Origin: JAUMWX01 sp023394215
GTDB lineage: Bacteria > Bacillota > Clostridia > Tissierellales > Peptoniphilaceae
Length of the DNA: 64,000 nt
Assembly: GCA_050313995.1 (NCBI GenBank)
Contig: JBNPMM010000001.1
Direction: 5' to 3' (one strand)
Shown here: in pieces, positions 1 to 8,861 of the stretch
Layout of the letters: each line of letters starts with the position of its first letter
Position numbering within the stretch: position 1 is the first letter of the stretch
Translations under genes and position numbers: made by a program
The notes under the pieces: model-generated
Told to the model about the DNA's origin: nothing
Seen by the model: only the letters and a program-made list of their open reading frames with translations
Databases searched by the model: none

Positions 1-902
1 CACTGGGTTTTATATTCACTTGGCTGTATATATTTTTTTATTCCACCTGCATCGTATTTATAAACTATAATTGAACCCTTATCATAACTATAGTCAACAT
101 TAGCCGAGTTAAATTTATTTATACGATCCGTCAAATTAACAGTTTCATTTGTACCATTATTAGAATAAGCGACCACCTCGTAACTAATCTTGGTCTTATC
201 TCTGTTAACTGCCCCCTTCTTATTAACATTTATATCTGAACTGTCTGTTATAGGGTCAGCAGGAACAACTATTGTAATGGTATTGCTTTGTCCCGGAAAA
301 TTAACTTTACCCGTACTGTCCGCCTCAGACTTAGACACCTGTCCCTCAAAGGAAATATCTCCCTCAATACCTTCCCTGCTATTTACAAACTCTTGATTGA
401 AATTAATATCTATACGCCCATCCGTGTTAATAGTATAGTTCCCAACAGGTTTTCCGTTTGAAAAAACTGTGCCGCTTTCATCTTTTATGACTTTCACACC
501 ATTGGGTATTTGATAGTGAATTTTCGGATTTCCACTTATAATTGAGTTGGGTTCAAATTCGTATTTAATTTCAACTTTAATCCTATCCCCGTCGTAAAAT
601 TGAATGTCGGGAACCCACTTACCGTTTATATTTTTGCTGACGGTAACTTTTTTGATATTATCGGTAAAATCTAAGGAATCTACATTTAAACTTCTAAAGT
701 TCATTTTTTCTTCAATTTTATTCAATGAATTAACCTGATTCTCAGCATCCCGCCTTTCCAAGCTGTCGGAACCTATAATTTTATTTACATCACTCGCTTT
801 TGAAACATCAGAGTATATTAGTAATATACACGCCAATACAAACGATACTATTCTTTTATATAAATTTTGCTTCTTATAAAATTTGTGTTCTATATTTCCC
901 AA
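1..902 (-). CDS. Secreted surface adhesin or pilin, N-terminal part (3' end outside window)
   Basis: An open minus-strand frame runs from a TTG at 900-902 (AAAGGA seven bases upstream) off the left edge, giving about 300 residues. It begins with a signal peptide: a basic stretch (YKKQNLYKR), a hydrophobic run (IVSFVLACILLIYSD) and a probable cleavage after SKA. The rest is beta-rich and polar, with phrases such as KVTVSKNINGKW, YTINTDGRIDINF and NLTDRINKF, which resemble the N-terminal adhesive domains of Gram-positive collagen-binding or pilin proteins. The C-terminal sorting signal is not visible. The adjacent signal peptidase gene fits a pilus or adhesin locus. No exact family is recognised; the surface role is inferred from export signal and composition. 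Confidence 0.6.
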   Translation of the reverse strand, partial: MGNIEHKFYKKQNLYKRIVSFVLACILLIYSDVSKASDVNKIIGSDSLERRDAENQVNSLNKIEEKMNFRSLNVDSLDFTDNIKKVTVSKNINGKWVPDIQFYDGDRIKVEIKYEFEPNSIISGNPKIHYQIPNGVKVIKDESGTVFSNGKPVGNYTINTDGRIDINFNQEFVNSREGIEGDISFEGQVSKSEADSTGKVNFPGQSNTITIVVPADPITDSSDINVNKKGAVNRDKTKISYEVVAYSNNGTNETVNLTDRINKFNSANVDYSYDKGSIIVYKYDAGGIKKYIQPSEYKTQ

Positions 903-941
903 AACATTTCCTTTCTTTCTCAAACTGATTATATTGAAAAT

Positions 942-1418
942 CTACGGTTTTATATTTAATATAACTTTTCCCAAAATTAAATTACTTTTTATAGATTTAA
1001 TTTCTTCCATTCTTGAATCATATGAACGCTCCCTCTTATCCCCCATTATAAAAAATGAATCTTCAGGCACATAATATGGTTGATTTATACTTATGGGATT
1101 CAAACTTTTTTTACTTATATATGGTTCATAAAAAAACTTATCATTTATCAATACGTCTCCTATTTCATCTATTTCTACCTTTTCTCCGCTGACAGCTATT
1201 ATCCTTTTGAGCAAAATTTCATCATTGAACTTAACTACAACAACATCTCCTTTTTTATATCCAAATTTATTAGTGGTTAAAATATAACTACCCTTGAGAA
1301 TATTGGGTTCCATTGAATCAGTAAAAACTTTGAAAATTGAAAAGGCGTAAACAATGAGCATCATCACCGCAAACAAAACGACGATGCTTATAAACTTTAA
1401 TTTTTTATTTTTTTTCAT
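942..1418 (-). CDS. lepB: Signal peptidase I (S26 family)
   Basis: A 158-residue type I signal peptidase, which removes signal peptides from exported proteins at the outer face of the membrane. One N-terminal membrane segment (about residues 9-28) is followed by the catalytic serine in TDSMEP (Ser35), the catalytic lysine in LLKRIIAVSGE (Lys71) and the C-terminal box FIMGDKRERSYDSR. It is small but complete for the Gram-positive subfamily. It lies directly upstream of the surface-protein gene, with 39 bases between them. Dedicated peptidases next to pilin or adhesin genes are common in Gram-positive pilus islands, so a role in processing that surface protein is likely but inferred. Confidence 0.93.
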   Translation of the reverse strand: MKKNKKLKFISIVVLFAVMMLIVYAFSIFKVFTDSMEPNILKGSYILTTNKFGYKKGDVVVVKFNDEILLKRIIAVSGEKVEIDEIGDVLINDKFFYEPYISKKSLNPISINQPYYVPEDSFFIMGDKRERSYDSRMEEIKSIKSNLILGKVILNIKP

Positions 1419-1670
1419 AAATGACTACCCTGACAATATTTTTGATATTAGATTAATTTAAAATTAGATTTTAAGATTAGAAAGACTTAATAAGCCGAGT
1501 TATTTCTCCTATTATACCATAGGCACCGATATAAATCAAAATCGGACCTGTGAGCCATATATACCCATAAGGAAATATATTAACCCTTTTGAAAAAAAAT
1601 ATCTATTCAAAATTTGCAAATAAAGTAGAAGCCTCTTTTCAATATATCTTAAGATATAACCAATAAAAGA

Positions 1671-1699
1671 CCCCCTTACCGGATCATCGGTTAAGGGGG
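1671..1699. terminator. G/C-rich hairpin, possible terminator
   Basis: CCCCCTTACCG and CGGTTAAGGGGG form an 11-bp stem (one bulged base) with a six-base loop. On the minus strand it is followed by TCTTTTATT and on the plus strand by CTCAACTTTTATTT, so it could work in either direction, with weak U-tracts. Confidence 0.5.
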
Positions 1700-1922
1700 C
1701 TCAACTTTTATTTATAACAAACTTTTAATAATTCTTTGGCATATTCAACATTTATAACACTATCTAACATTCTGAAAAAAATACATATCAACATCATCAG
1801 TCCAATTCACACAATGAATATAGCTGCCCAAATGTCCTTCATTTTTTAGCAATTATTAGCACTTAGTAGCAATATTAGATTAACTCTTATAAAATCAATC
1901 TTTTATTAATAGTTAATATATA

Positions 1923-1959
1923 AAAATCAGCCTCGACTGTACCAATCGGGGCTGATTTT
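1923..1959 (-). terminator. Rho-independent terminator of the DUF4230 gene
   Basis: AAAATCAGCCTCGA pairs with TCGGGGCTGATTTT (14 bp, one G-U pair). The stem lies just past the stop codon at 1966 and is followed on the minus strand by a short T run. Confidence 0.85.
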
Positions 1960-1965
1960 ATATTT

Positions 1966-2613
1966 TTATTTATCAACAAACTCAAGCTTGTATTTTGAAA
2001 GATCAAAAGCTGAAGAAAAAAAGGCTGTCAAAACTTTTTCAGCATTTTCTCTTGCCCTTGTAAAAAAGCCGTTATCAAGAGCCGCCTTTTCCGCTTCTAA
2101 TCTGAGTTTAGTAATTAATTCATTATTTTGTTTCAAAGATACCCTGTTAAATAAACTTTGCTGCTCGTGGTAAATCTTAAAACTATCTAATATAATTTCA
2201 CTACTAAGCAATTTTACCTTCGGAAGTTTTACAATTATCTTGCCGGCACTATCATTTTTTTCCCAATCAACCTGTGAAAAATCATAGCCCGCTTTTAATT
2301 TGAAATCATAAGAATAAATATTCTTACTTTGAGTAAAGGGAATTACTAAACCGAATAAATCTTTAGAGCTGTCTATTACTCCTATCTGAGAAGAATAAGA
2401 TTCTTGCGTAACCAACTCACCAATATCTTTAAACCCGAGATTTATCACTTTTTTATCCATAAATACCCTATCTTTTATAGAGAAAAATGCGAACAATAAT
2501 ATCCCTAAGATGATCACATACAATAAATATTTTTTCAAAAACTTACCTACAGGTTTAAATATCTTTACTATCGAAATATTCCCTATTTTCTCAGTGTCCA
2601 TACTATCAATCAT
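1966..2613 (-). CDS. DUF4230 family membrane-anchored protein
   Basis: A 215-residue protein with one membrane helix near the N-terminus (about residues 29-46, YLLYVIILGILLFAFFSI) and a long outside domain. The pattern of an early beta segment (IGELVTQESYSSQIGVID), a central KIIVKLPKVKLLSSEI and a C-terminal helical part (RLEAEKAALDNGFFTRARENAEKVL) matches DUF4230, a widespread family of unknown function. The start is uncertain: AGGAGG sits only two bases from the first ATG and 14 bases from the next in-frame ATG (2601). It is a single-gene unit between a 46-base hairpin upstream and a terminator downstream. Confidence 0.75.
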   Translation of the reverse strand: MIDSMDTEKIGNISIVKIFKPVGKFLKKYLLYVIILGILLFAFFSIKDRVFMDKKVINLGFKDIGELVTQESYSSQIGVIDSSKDLFGLVIPFTQSKNIYSYDFKLKAGYDFSQVDWEKNDSAGKIIVKLPKVKLLSSEIILDSFKIYHEQQSLFNRVSLKQNNELITKLRLEAEKAALDNGFFTRARENAEKVLTAFFSSAFDLSKYKLEFVDK

Positions 2614-2638
2614 ATCCTCCTAAAATAATAAAACATAT

Positions 2639-2684
2639 ATTTTATGGATAATTATATATATATATATATAATTATCCGTAAAAT
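2639..2684. repeat. 46-bp AT-rich palindrome with (TA)n centre
   Basis: ATTTTA-T-GGATAATTA and its complement TAATTATCC-G-TAAAAT flank an alternating TA tract. The whole element folds back on itself with a single T-G wobble. It lies between the last ABC gene and the DUF4230 gene, where a terminator for the ABC operon would be expected, but it has no clear U-run. Confidence 0.7.
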
Positions 2685-2723
2685 GATTATAATATAACTT
2701 TAGAAGATTTTCAATATTTCCCG

Positions 2724-4442
2724 TTAATAAACATAAGTTTCGGTCATTTCTGATTTTTCAACCATAGATCTGTAAAGCTCGGACTTGGCTAAAAGTTCTA
2801 TATGACTTCCTGTGCTGTCAACCCTTCCATTATTAATTACAACTATCTTATCCGCATTTTCTATAGATTTTAATCTATGCGATATTATTATTACAGTCTT
2901 GTTTTTTATAAGTTTATTTATGCTTGTTTGAATTTCCATTTCATTCTCAACATCAAGCGATGCGGAAACTTCATCCAAAATAATTATAGGCGCATCTTTA
3001 AGAAAGGCTCTTGCTATTGATATTCTTTGGCGTTCCCCTCCTGAAAGTTTGGAGCCATTTTCCCCTATCATTGTATTATATCCGTTTGGCAACTTAGCTA
3101 CTATCTTGTCTACATTTGCAAGCTTGGCTGCAGCTATTACCTCGTCGTCGCTTGCCTCCTTCCTGCCTATCCTTATATTTTCCAATATAGAATTATTGAA
3201 AAGTTCTACTTTTTGGAAAACTATAGATATATTTTTATAAAGACTTTCAGTACTTATTTCCTTAATATCATATCCTCCTACACTTATACTTCCTTCATCA
3301 TAGTCATAAAGTCTGGATATAAGCCTTAGTATTGTCGTTTTTCCGCACCCTGAAGGTCCAACCAAAGCAGTGACCTCTCCTTGTTTTGCCGTGAAACTTG
3401 CACCGTTTATAACCATATTTTCCCCATAAGCAAAAGTTACATTGTCAAGTTTTACATCAAAGCTTTCTAAAGTCCTATCTACGCCGGTTTGTATTTCTTC
3501 TTCCTCAATTTCCCTTATTCTCTTAAAGGAATCTTCAAAAAACAGTGCCATTAATATATATTCATTTATGGCTGCATATTGTGAAGATATTGTAGTTGCC
3601 GCCATCAGGTATCCGACATAATAAAGTATGGTAACTTGCCCGTTTATAAACATTGCAGCTCCTGCTATGGCTGTCAAGACCGGTGCTAAAAACGGTAATA
3701 TCCCTATTAAAAAAGACATAAATGCCATAGTAAATTCGGCCTTTATATGAATTTTTTCACTGTTTTCGAGCTTTTCATAAACTTCCTTTTTTACTTCTTT
3801 CTGCATTGAATAACTCTTAATTTCTTCCTGCATATCAAATGCTTCCTGGAAACTTGCAGCATTTTCCAAAAGTGTATTGTAATATTTTCTTACCCCTCTG
3901 GTTTGAATTCTTCCAGTAAATCCCATAATTGCTATAGCCAACCAAATAGGAATACATGTTGTAAGCCCTAAAATAGGTATTTTCACAAGCATAAGGATAG
4001 TTATCAAAATAAAAAATGCCAAAAATCCCAACCCTTGGGGCAAAGCATGACTTATGACCATTTCAATGTTATTTACATCCATCATTATCGTTTGGGATAA
4101 GTCTGATAAATTATGCTTTGAAAAGTATGAAAGAGGAAGCTTTCCGAACTTGTTTGCCAAGTTTTCTCTCAATGCCGCACTCTCTTCATAAGTAGTATCA
4201 TAAGTAAGTATATATTCCTTCCTTAAAACTATATATTTTACTACAAAAAAGGCAGTGAAAATTGCCATATAAACGGTCAAAGTTTTCAATTGTCCATTTA
4301 AATAGTCTTGTAAAAACATAAAAACCAACATAGGTGTAAACATGAAGGTAATAAACTTCAAAAAAGAAAATCTTGTAGCTTTTAAAACATCTTTCATTCC
4401 TTTATCAGTAAGTGCAAAATATCTCTGTATCTTTGATTTCAT
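2724..4442 (-). CDS. ABC half-transporter with exporter fold (second subunit)
   Basis: A 572-residue fusion of a six-helix membrane domain (residues about 20-310) and an ATPase domain with Walker A GPSGCGKTT, signature LSGGERQR, Walker B IIILDEVSASLD and H-loop SHR. It probably pairs with the product of the gene before it; the two reading frames overlap by ATGA (4439-4442). The ATG at 4442 is chosen because GGAGG lies eight bases upstream; an earlier in-frame start at 4457 is less well placed. Paired half-transporters of this fold include drug exporters but also the siderophore importers IrtAB and YbtPQ. Its place behind ECF genes favours import, which is inference. Confidence 0.88.
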   Translation of the reverse strand: MKSKIQRYFALTDKGMKDVLKATRFSFLKFITFMFTPMLVFMFLQDYLNGQLKTLTVYMAIFTAFFVVKYIVLRKEYILTYDTTYEESAALRENLANKFGKLPLSYFSKHNLSDLSQTIMMDVNNIEMVISHALPQGLGFLAFFILITILMLVKIPILGLTTCIPIWLAIAIMGFTGRIQTRGVRKYYNTLLENAASFQEAFDMQEEIKSYSMQKEVKKEVYEKLENSEKIHIKAEFTMAFMSFLIGILPFLAPVLTAIAGAAMFINGQVTILYYVGYLMAATTISSQYAAINEYILMALFFEDSFKRIREIEEEEIQTGVDRTLESFDVKLDNVTFAYGENMVINGASFTAKQGEVTALVGPSGCGKTTILRLISRLYDYDEGSISVGGYDIKEISTESLYKNISIVFQKVELFNNSILENIRIGRKEASDDEVIAAAKLANVDKIVAKLPNGYNTMIGENGSKLSGGERQRISIARAFLKDAPIIILDEVSASLDVENEMEIQTSINKLIKNKTVIIISHRLKSIENADKIVVINNGRVDSTGSHIELLAKSELYRSMVEKSEMTETYVY

Positions 4443-6184
4443 TTTTCCAACCTCCATTCATTGGCTTGTCTGAAAAGTTCCTGTGAATGTTTATATTTTC
4501 CGTTTGCTGCCATCAAAGCTTCATGACTTCCACGTTCTGCAATTTTTCCGTTTTCCACAAGTAAAATTTCGTCCACTTCTCTTATACTCGTCAATCTATG
4601 AGCTATCATAATTACGGTCTTTCCCTTCATAAGACTTGAAATTGCCCTTTGCATTTCATATTCATTTTCCGGATCACTTGCAGCACTTGCCTCATCTAAT
4701 ATAATAATAGGTGCATCCTTCAATATCGCCCTTGCTAAAGCTATCCTCTGAATTTCTCCTCCGGATAAATGTACTCCTTTTGCTCCTATTATTGTATTTT
4801 CTCTACTTTCAAACTTGTCAAGTATAGTATCGCACATGGCATATCTAAGGGCGCCCATTATTTCTTCATAAGTCGCATCCGGTCTTCCAATCTTTACATT
4901 TTCATAAATACTATTGTTAAAAAGTTTGGCATTTTGAAATACAAATGCGATATTTTTCTCCAAAACTTCGTTTTTGTATTCCCTGATATCTATTCCACCT
5001 ATCATAAGACTTCCGCTCTTTATAGGATAGAAACCGGAAATAAGCTTGGCAAGAGTAGATTTTCCACCACCTGAAGCCCCAACCAAGGCATACCTCTTAC
5101 CCTCTTCTAATTTTAAATTCAGATTTTCCAATACTTTTACGCCTTCATCATATTCAAATGACACTCCGTCAAATTCTATGTCATAAGCCTCCATTTCGGA
5201 AACATAACCGCCTGTAAGCTTATTATCTTCCATTCTCTCAAATAAATTTTCCAGCTTATCTACAGCATCTTTAGCAAAGGTATGATTTTTAGTAAAAAAC
5301 ATTATCTTTATAAATGCCGTATTTAAAAGCCCTACGAAAGTCATAAAAAACACCACCATACTTATAACCTGGCTCATAGTCGCATTTGCATTTATCATAG
5401 GATAAGCTATCAGAATTATAAGTGCTCCAAAGCTCATCATAAATGCTTGATACAGAATGTATGGAGTTCTGCACATTTGACACTGTTTATTTACAACCTT
5501 GGAATAATATAGAATTGACTTATACAACTTTTTAAAAGATTCAATTTTTAAGCCGAAAATCTTTATAACCTGTATACCCCTTATATATTCTACAGTTTCA
5601 GAGTTTATATCCTCCAAGGCTCCCATATATTCCATCATCATTTCCTTACCTACACCCATTTTTGCAAAGCATATTACGGCAAACACAGTTGCTCCGAGAA
5701 CCAAAACGCCGACTTGCCAACTTGCCGTAAAGGATAAAACAATTACTCCCAAAGGAAAAAGTACGGCATTTACAAAATCAGGCAATATATGAGCTACTAT
5801 TGTATGAGTGTTTGCTGTATTATCATCAATAATTTTTCTTGTCCTACCGGATGGATTTATATCAAAAAATGAAAATGAAGCACTTAACAGGTGATTGATT
5901 CCTCTTTTTTTCATATTCGTTTCAAGTCTGAAAGCAAATATATGACTGAAACCGAGAGACAACATGTAGGTAGCGGCATATAAAACTGTCGTCAAAAAAA
6001 TATTAAATGCTATTTGTCTTATTATATAAAAATCTGCATTTCCGCTTATTTCTTTTAATATTTGTAAAAAATAATAATAGGGTATAAAAGAAAGAATTGT
6101 GGATATTGCGGAAAACACAAGAGCCATTATCATAAAAGCCCTTTTTTCTTTTGCGTAATTAAATAGTTTACTGAATGTACTCAA
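4439..6184 (-). CDS. ABC half-transporter with exporter fold (first subunit)
   Basis: A 581-residue transporter subunit with six predicted membrane helices followed by an ATPase domain: Walker A GASGGGKST, signature LSGGEIQR, Walker B IIILDEASAASD, H-loop AHR. The residue after the Walker B aspartate region is SAASDPENE, where the usual D-loop reads SALD, so this site is slightly divergent and the heterodimer may be asymmetric. The start is TTG (6182-6184) with AAGGAG upstream; the gap to the S-component gene is one base. It probably forms a heterodimer with the next gene product. The substrate is unknown; metallophore import as in IrtAB/YbtPQ is suggested by the operon. Confidence 0.88.
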   Translation of the reverse strand: MSTFSKLFNYAKEKRAFMIMALVFSAISTILSFIPYYYFLQILKEISGNADFYIIRQIAFNIFLTTVLYAATYMLSLGFSHIFAFRLETNMKKRGINHLLSASFSFFDINPSGRTRKIIDDNTANTHTIVAHILPDFVNAVLFPLGVIVLSFTASWQVGVLVLGATVFAVICFAKMGVGKEMMMEYMGALEDINSETVEYIRGIQVIKIFGLKIESFKKLYKSILYYSKVVNKQCQMCRTPYILYQAFMMSFGALIILIAYPMINANATMSQVISMVVFFMTFVGLLNTAFIKIMFFTKNHTFAKDAVDKLENLFERMEDNKLTGGYVSEMEAYDIEFDGVSFEYDEGVKVLENLNLKLEEGKRYALVGASGGGKSTLAKLISGFYPIKSGSLMIGGIDIREYKNEVLEKNIAFVFQNAKLFNNSIYENVKIGRPDATYEEIMGALRYAMCDTILDKFESRENTIIGAKGVHLSGGEIQRIALARAILKDAPIIILDEASAASDPENEYEMQRAISSLMKGKTVIMIAHRLTSIREVDEILLVENGKIAERGSHEALMAANGKYKHSQELFRQANEWRLEK

Positions 6185-6185
6185 C

Positions 6186-6773
6186 TTATTTCTCCTTAAA
6201 ATGCTTTCTTAAAATAAAATATCCTACATAAATTCCTATAAAAGCCAAGACAAAAACTATAACAGTCGATATCACTCCCCAATAGGAACTTACATACTTA
6301 ATATTTTCATCCATAGCTTCCAAAGTTTGCCCCCTCTTCACCCAGTCTTCCTTAAATTTATCAAGGAAAAATAAAGCTGGTATTATGGCTCCCCATGCCT
6401 GACCCACATGGATTATACCTGATGCCAGAGCAACTTTTACAACCGGTTCTTCCTTGCTTCTTGATGCTATCAGGTCTGCTATTACAGCTGTAAGGGTGGC
6501 ACTTATAAACCACGGCAAATACCCTCCTCCCATAATAGAAAATACTCCCTGTGTTAAAAGGGTAAATATGGTAAATTGCCACATTTTACCTACCTTTCTT
6601 GCTAAAAAATATATTATTATACCGGAAATTAGACCGTTTATTCCGGGGCTGATTGCGTGTCCGAATCCTCCTAAAGGCATACTTACCATCATAGTGACAA
6701 AATACACCAACATATACACAGCTGTAATCAGGGCTATTAACAAAACATCCTTAATTTTCAGTTTTTTATTCAT
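6186..6773 (-). CDS. ECF transporter S component, MptD/Trep_Strep family
   Basis: A 195-residue protein with five to six membrane helices, beginning with IKDVLLIALITAVYMLVYF and containing the glycine-rich MSMPLGGFGHAISPGINGLISG. This matches the Trep_Strep (MptD-like) group of putative ECF substrate-binding components, whose ligand is not established. In ECF importers the S component captures the vitamin, metal or other small ligand and works with a T component and two ATPases, all encoded here. The first eight bases overlap the end of the ATPase gene (ATGAATAA), so translation is coupled. The Mpt-type pairing with exporter-fold ABC genes is a recurring arrangement in Firmicutes. Confidence 0.82.
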   Translation of the reverse strand: MNKKLKIKDVLLIALITAVYMLVYFVTMMVSMPLGGFGHAISPGINGLISGIIIYFLARKVGKMWQFTIFTLLTQGVFSIMGGGYLPWFISATLTAVIADLIASRSKEEPVVKVALASGIIHVGQAWGAIIPALFFLDKFKEDWVKRGQTLEAMDENIKYVSSYWGVISTVIVFVLAFIGIYVGYFILRKHFKEK

Positions 6774-8172
6774 ATTCTTCCTCCATTTCTTTGTAAATAG
6801 CGTTTAAATCTTTTATATTTTCCTCTTCCAAATAAAAATCTTTTTCCACTCCGGAATTTTTAATATATATAATTCTGTCGGCACTCTTTTTTATAAATTC
6901 ATAGTCGTGAGAAATTATAATAATGGTTTTTTCCTTTTTTAATATCTCCAAAATATCAACAACTCTCTGCATAGAAAGTTTATCAAGCCCGCTCGTAGGT
7001 TCATCCAGAACCACTATACCCGCATCGCTTACCAAACTTATGGCAAGCTGCAATCTTTGCTTCTGCCCACCTGATAAATCATGAGGATGCCTATCCCTAA
7101 AATCCCAAAGTTTTAGAAGCTTTAGGGCATTTTCGTTTTTCTCGGCATTCTTACATGTAATTTCCAGCTCTCTCAAAACCGAGGCTCCAAAAAGCTGAAA
7201 ATCAGCATCCTGCATTATATAAAGAACGTCTGAATCCAAGGTCATACTTCCACTTTCAGGTTTAAGAAGCCCTGAGATAATCCTCGCCAAAGTCGTCTTA
7301 CCAACACCATTTATACCTACTATGCTTGTCACCTCATTTTTTCTAAACTCAAGACTTATATTTTTTAAGATATTTTTATAGCTGATATCCTTAATTAATA
7401 TAGAAATCTTGTCTGATTTCAAAATTGGTGGCTTGAAAAATTCCTCATCAAAAAGTTTGAAATCCCTCTTTCCATAAATGCTGTTTTCAAAAGCATCCTG
7501 GCTTTCAAATATTTCAAGTTTTCCTTCCTTAATCAAGAAAACTCTGTCTATAAGTCCATCAAGATAAAAACATCTATGATCTGCTACTATGATAAGTTTT
7601 CCTTCATTCTTAAGATTCATAAGTTGTCGCTTAAGCCTCATAGCATTTCCATAATCAAGATTTGCTGAGGGTTCATCAAAAATTACGGCCTCGGGTTCCA
7701 TTATTAATCCTGTCATGAGTGCCAAAAGTTGCCTTTCTCCTGATGATAAACTAAAAATATCCCTATCAAGTAACTTTTCTATGGAAAATTTCAAACTTAT
7801 ATCCTTTAACCGTTTCTCCATTTCCGCATATGTGAAAGCATAATTTTCCATGGCAAACACCAGTTCCGCCTTAGTATTGTTTGTGAAAAACTGGCTTCTG
7901 GGATTTTGAAAAACATTCACAGCTATAAGGCTTTTCTCATAAATTGCCAAATCCGACTTACCCTTTATAAAAACCTTGCCGCTTAGATTTCCCTCTATAA
8001 GTTCAGGTATAAGTCCGTTTATTATATTCAAAATACTTGACTTCCCGCTGCCGCTATCCCCGGCTATCAATACAAGTTCTCCCGGTTTTATAGAGAAGTT
8101 TATATCATCTAAAATTCTTTCACCATTCTCATATGAAAAAGTTATGTCCTTGACTTCTATCATTTTTTTCAT
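6766..8172 (-). CDS. ECF transporter energising protein with two ATPase domains
   Basis: A 468-residue tandem ABC ATPase. Domain one (about 1-225) has Walker A GDSGSGKSS, signature LSSGERQ and Walker B AVIFDEPSANLD. Domain two (about 250-465) has GINGVGKTT, LSGGQKQR and VVLDEPTSGLD. Fused A1-A2 proteins of this kind (YkoD/CbiO-like) energise ECF importers in place of separate EcfA and EcfA' subunits. The signature of domain one (LSSGE) departs from the canonical LSGGQ, so the two sites may differ in activity. The ATG at 8172 follows AGGAGG by six bases and overlaps the stop of the T-component gene as ATGA. Confidence 0.92.
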   Translation of the reverse strand: MKKMIEVKDITFSYENGERILDDINFSIKPGELVLIAGDSGSGKSSILNIINGLIPELIEGNLSGKVFIKGKSDLAIYEKSLIAVNVFQNPRSQFFTNNTKAELVFAMENYAFTYAEMEKRLKDISLKFSIEKLLDRDIFSLSSGERQLLALMTGLIMEPEAVIFDEPSANLDYGNAMRLKRQLMNLKNEGKLIIVADHRCFYLDGLIDRVFLIKEGKLEIFESQDAFENSIYGKRDFKLFDEEFFKPPILKSDKISILIKDISYKNILKNISLEFRKNEVTSIVGINGVGKTTLARIISGLLKPESGSMTLDSDVLYIMQDADFQLFGASVLRELEITCKNAEKNENALKLLKLWDFRDRHPHDLSGGQKQRLQLAISLVSDAGIVVLDEPTSGLDKLSMQRVVDILEILKKEKTIIIISHDYEFIKKSADRIIYIKNSGVEKDFYLEEENIKDLNAIYKEMEEEYE

Positions 8173-8861
8173 ATAAAACCTCCTACAATTAAACCAGCGG
8201 ATAAAATCAAAACAAAAAATGCCAAATAATCTACAAGCAAAAATCTACGCTTATAAAAACTTGTCCTCTTTTTAGGGCAATCAATGCCCTTTGTGAGTCC
8301 TGCCGCACTTAATTCCCCACTCAAAATCAAACACCTGTACAATTGCGGTACCAAAAGGTATTCAAAACTTCTTACCGGATGCCTAATTGAAAAATTTACC
8401 CCTCTTACCTTCATTGCTTCCCTGATTATCTTAAACTCAGTCCTAAAGGTGGACATATACCTTATAGTTACCGTTAAACCGATTACAAATATTTTAGGCA
8501 ATCCCAAACTTTGTAAGCCGGATAAAAGTTCTGAGGAATTATATTCCGATACCAATATGGATGCAAGGACAATACATGGTAAAAATAAGATCATCATTCT
8601 TAATGTTGCAGCCAGGACCGGACTATCCGAATAAATAAGTACTATATTATAAATCCCCCAAAACAAACCTACCATTATTACGGACTTTATAAACTTTCTT
8701 ATATAGCCGGATATAAGTAGGATAGAAAGGGCAAAAACAAGGGTAAATACTGATATCTTCCCTGACGGAAAAATTGTATTTATCATAGGCAAAGCCAAAT
8801 TTATAAAAATAATAGTCAAAGGGTGAAATCTTATCCTATGACCACTTCGACATAAGCACAA
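8169..8861 (-). CDS. ECF transporter T component (CbiQ/EcfT-like)
   Basis: A 230-residue membrane protein of the CbiQ/EcfT family, the scaffold that couples the S component to the ATPases. It opens with FHPLTIIFINLALPM, carries hydrophobic helices, and contains the coupling region with MKVRGVNFSIRHPVRSFEYLLVPQ, where the short Ala-Arg-Gly-like motif of T components (here KVRG) is expected. The start is a TTG at 8859-8861 inside the end of the TetR gene, with AAGGAG ten bases upstream; no better in-frame start exists nearby. The 26-base overlap suggests that the transporter is translated together with its regulator. Confidence 0.85.
   Translation of the reverse strand: MCLCRSGHRIRFHPLTIIFINLALPMINTIFPSGKISVFTLVFALSILLISGYIRKFIKSVIMVGLFWGIYNIVLIYSDSPVLAATLRMMILFLPCIVLASILVSEYNSSELLSGLQSLGLPKIFVIGLTVTIRYMSTFRTEFKIIREAMKVRGVNFSIRHPVRSFEYLLVPQLYRCLILSGELSAAGLTKGIDCPKKRTSFYKRRFLLVDYLAFFVLILSAGLIVGGFI

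Larger units (their letters stand above)
1419..1965. other. Intergenic region with two hairpin terminators
   Basis: This 547-base stretch separates the adhesin locus from the DUF4230 gene. It contains two hairpins (listed separately) and AT-rich sequence. On the minus strand 1842-1708 reads as 44 sense codons of a hydrophobic peptide interrupted by an in-frame TGA at codon 12. It has no convincing ribosome site, so it is not called as a gene. Confidence 0.5.

Noticed and set aside
8284..8634. Plus-strand frame inside the ECF T component gene
   Set aside because: It is an antisense shadow of a clear membrane-protein gene, with no ribosome site or family resemblance.
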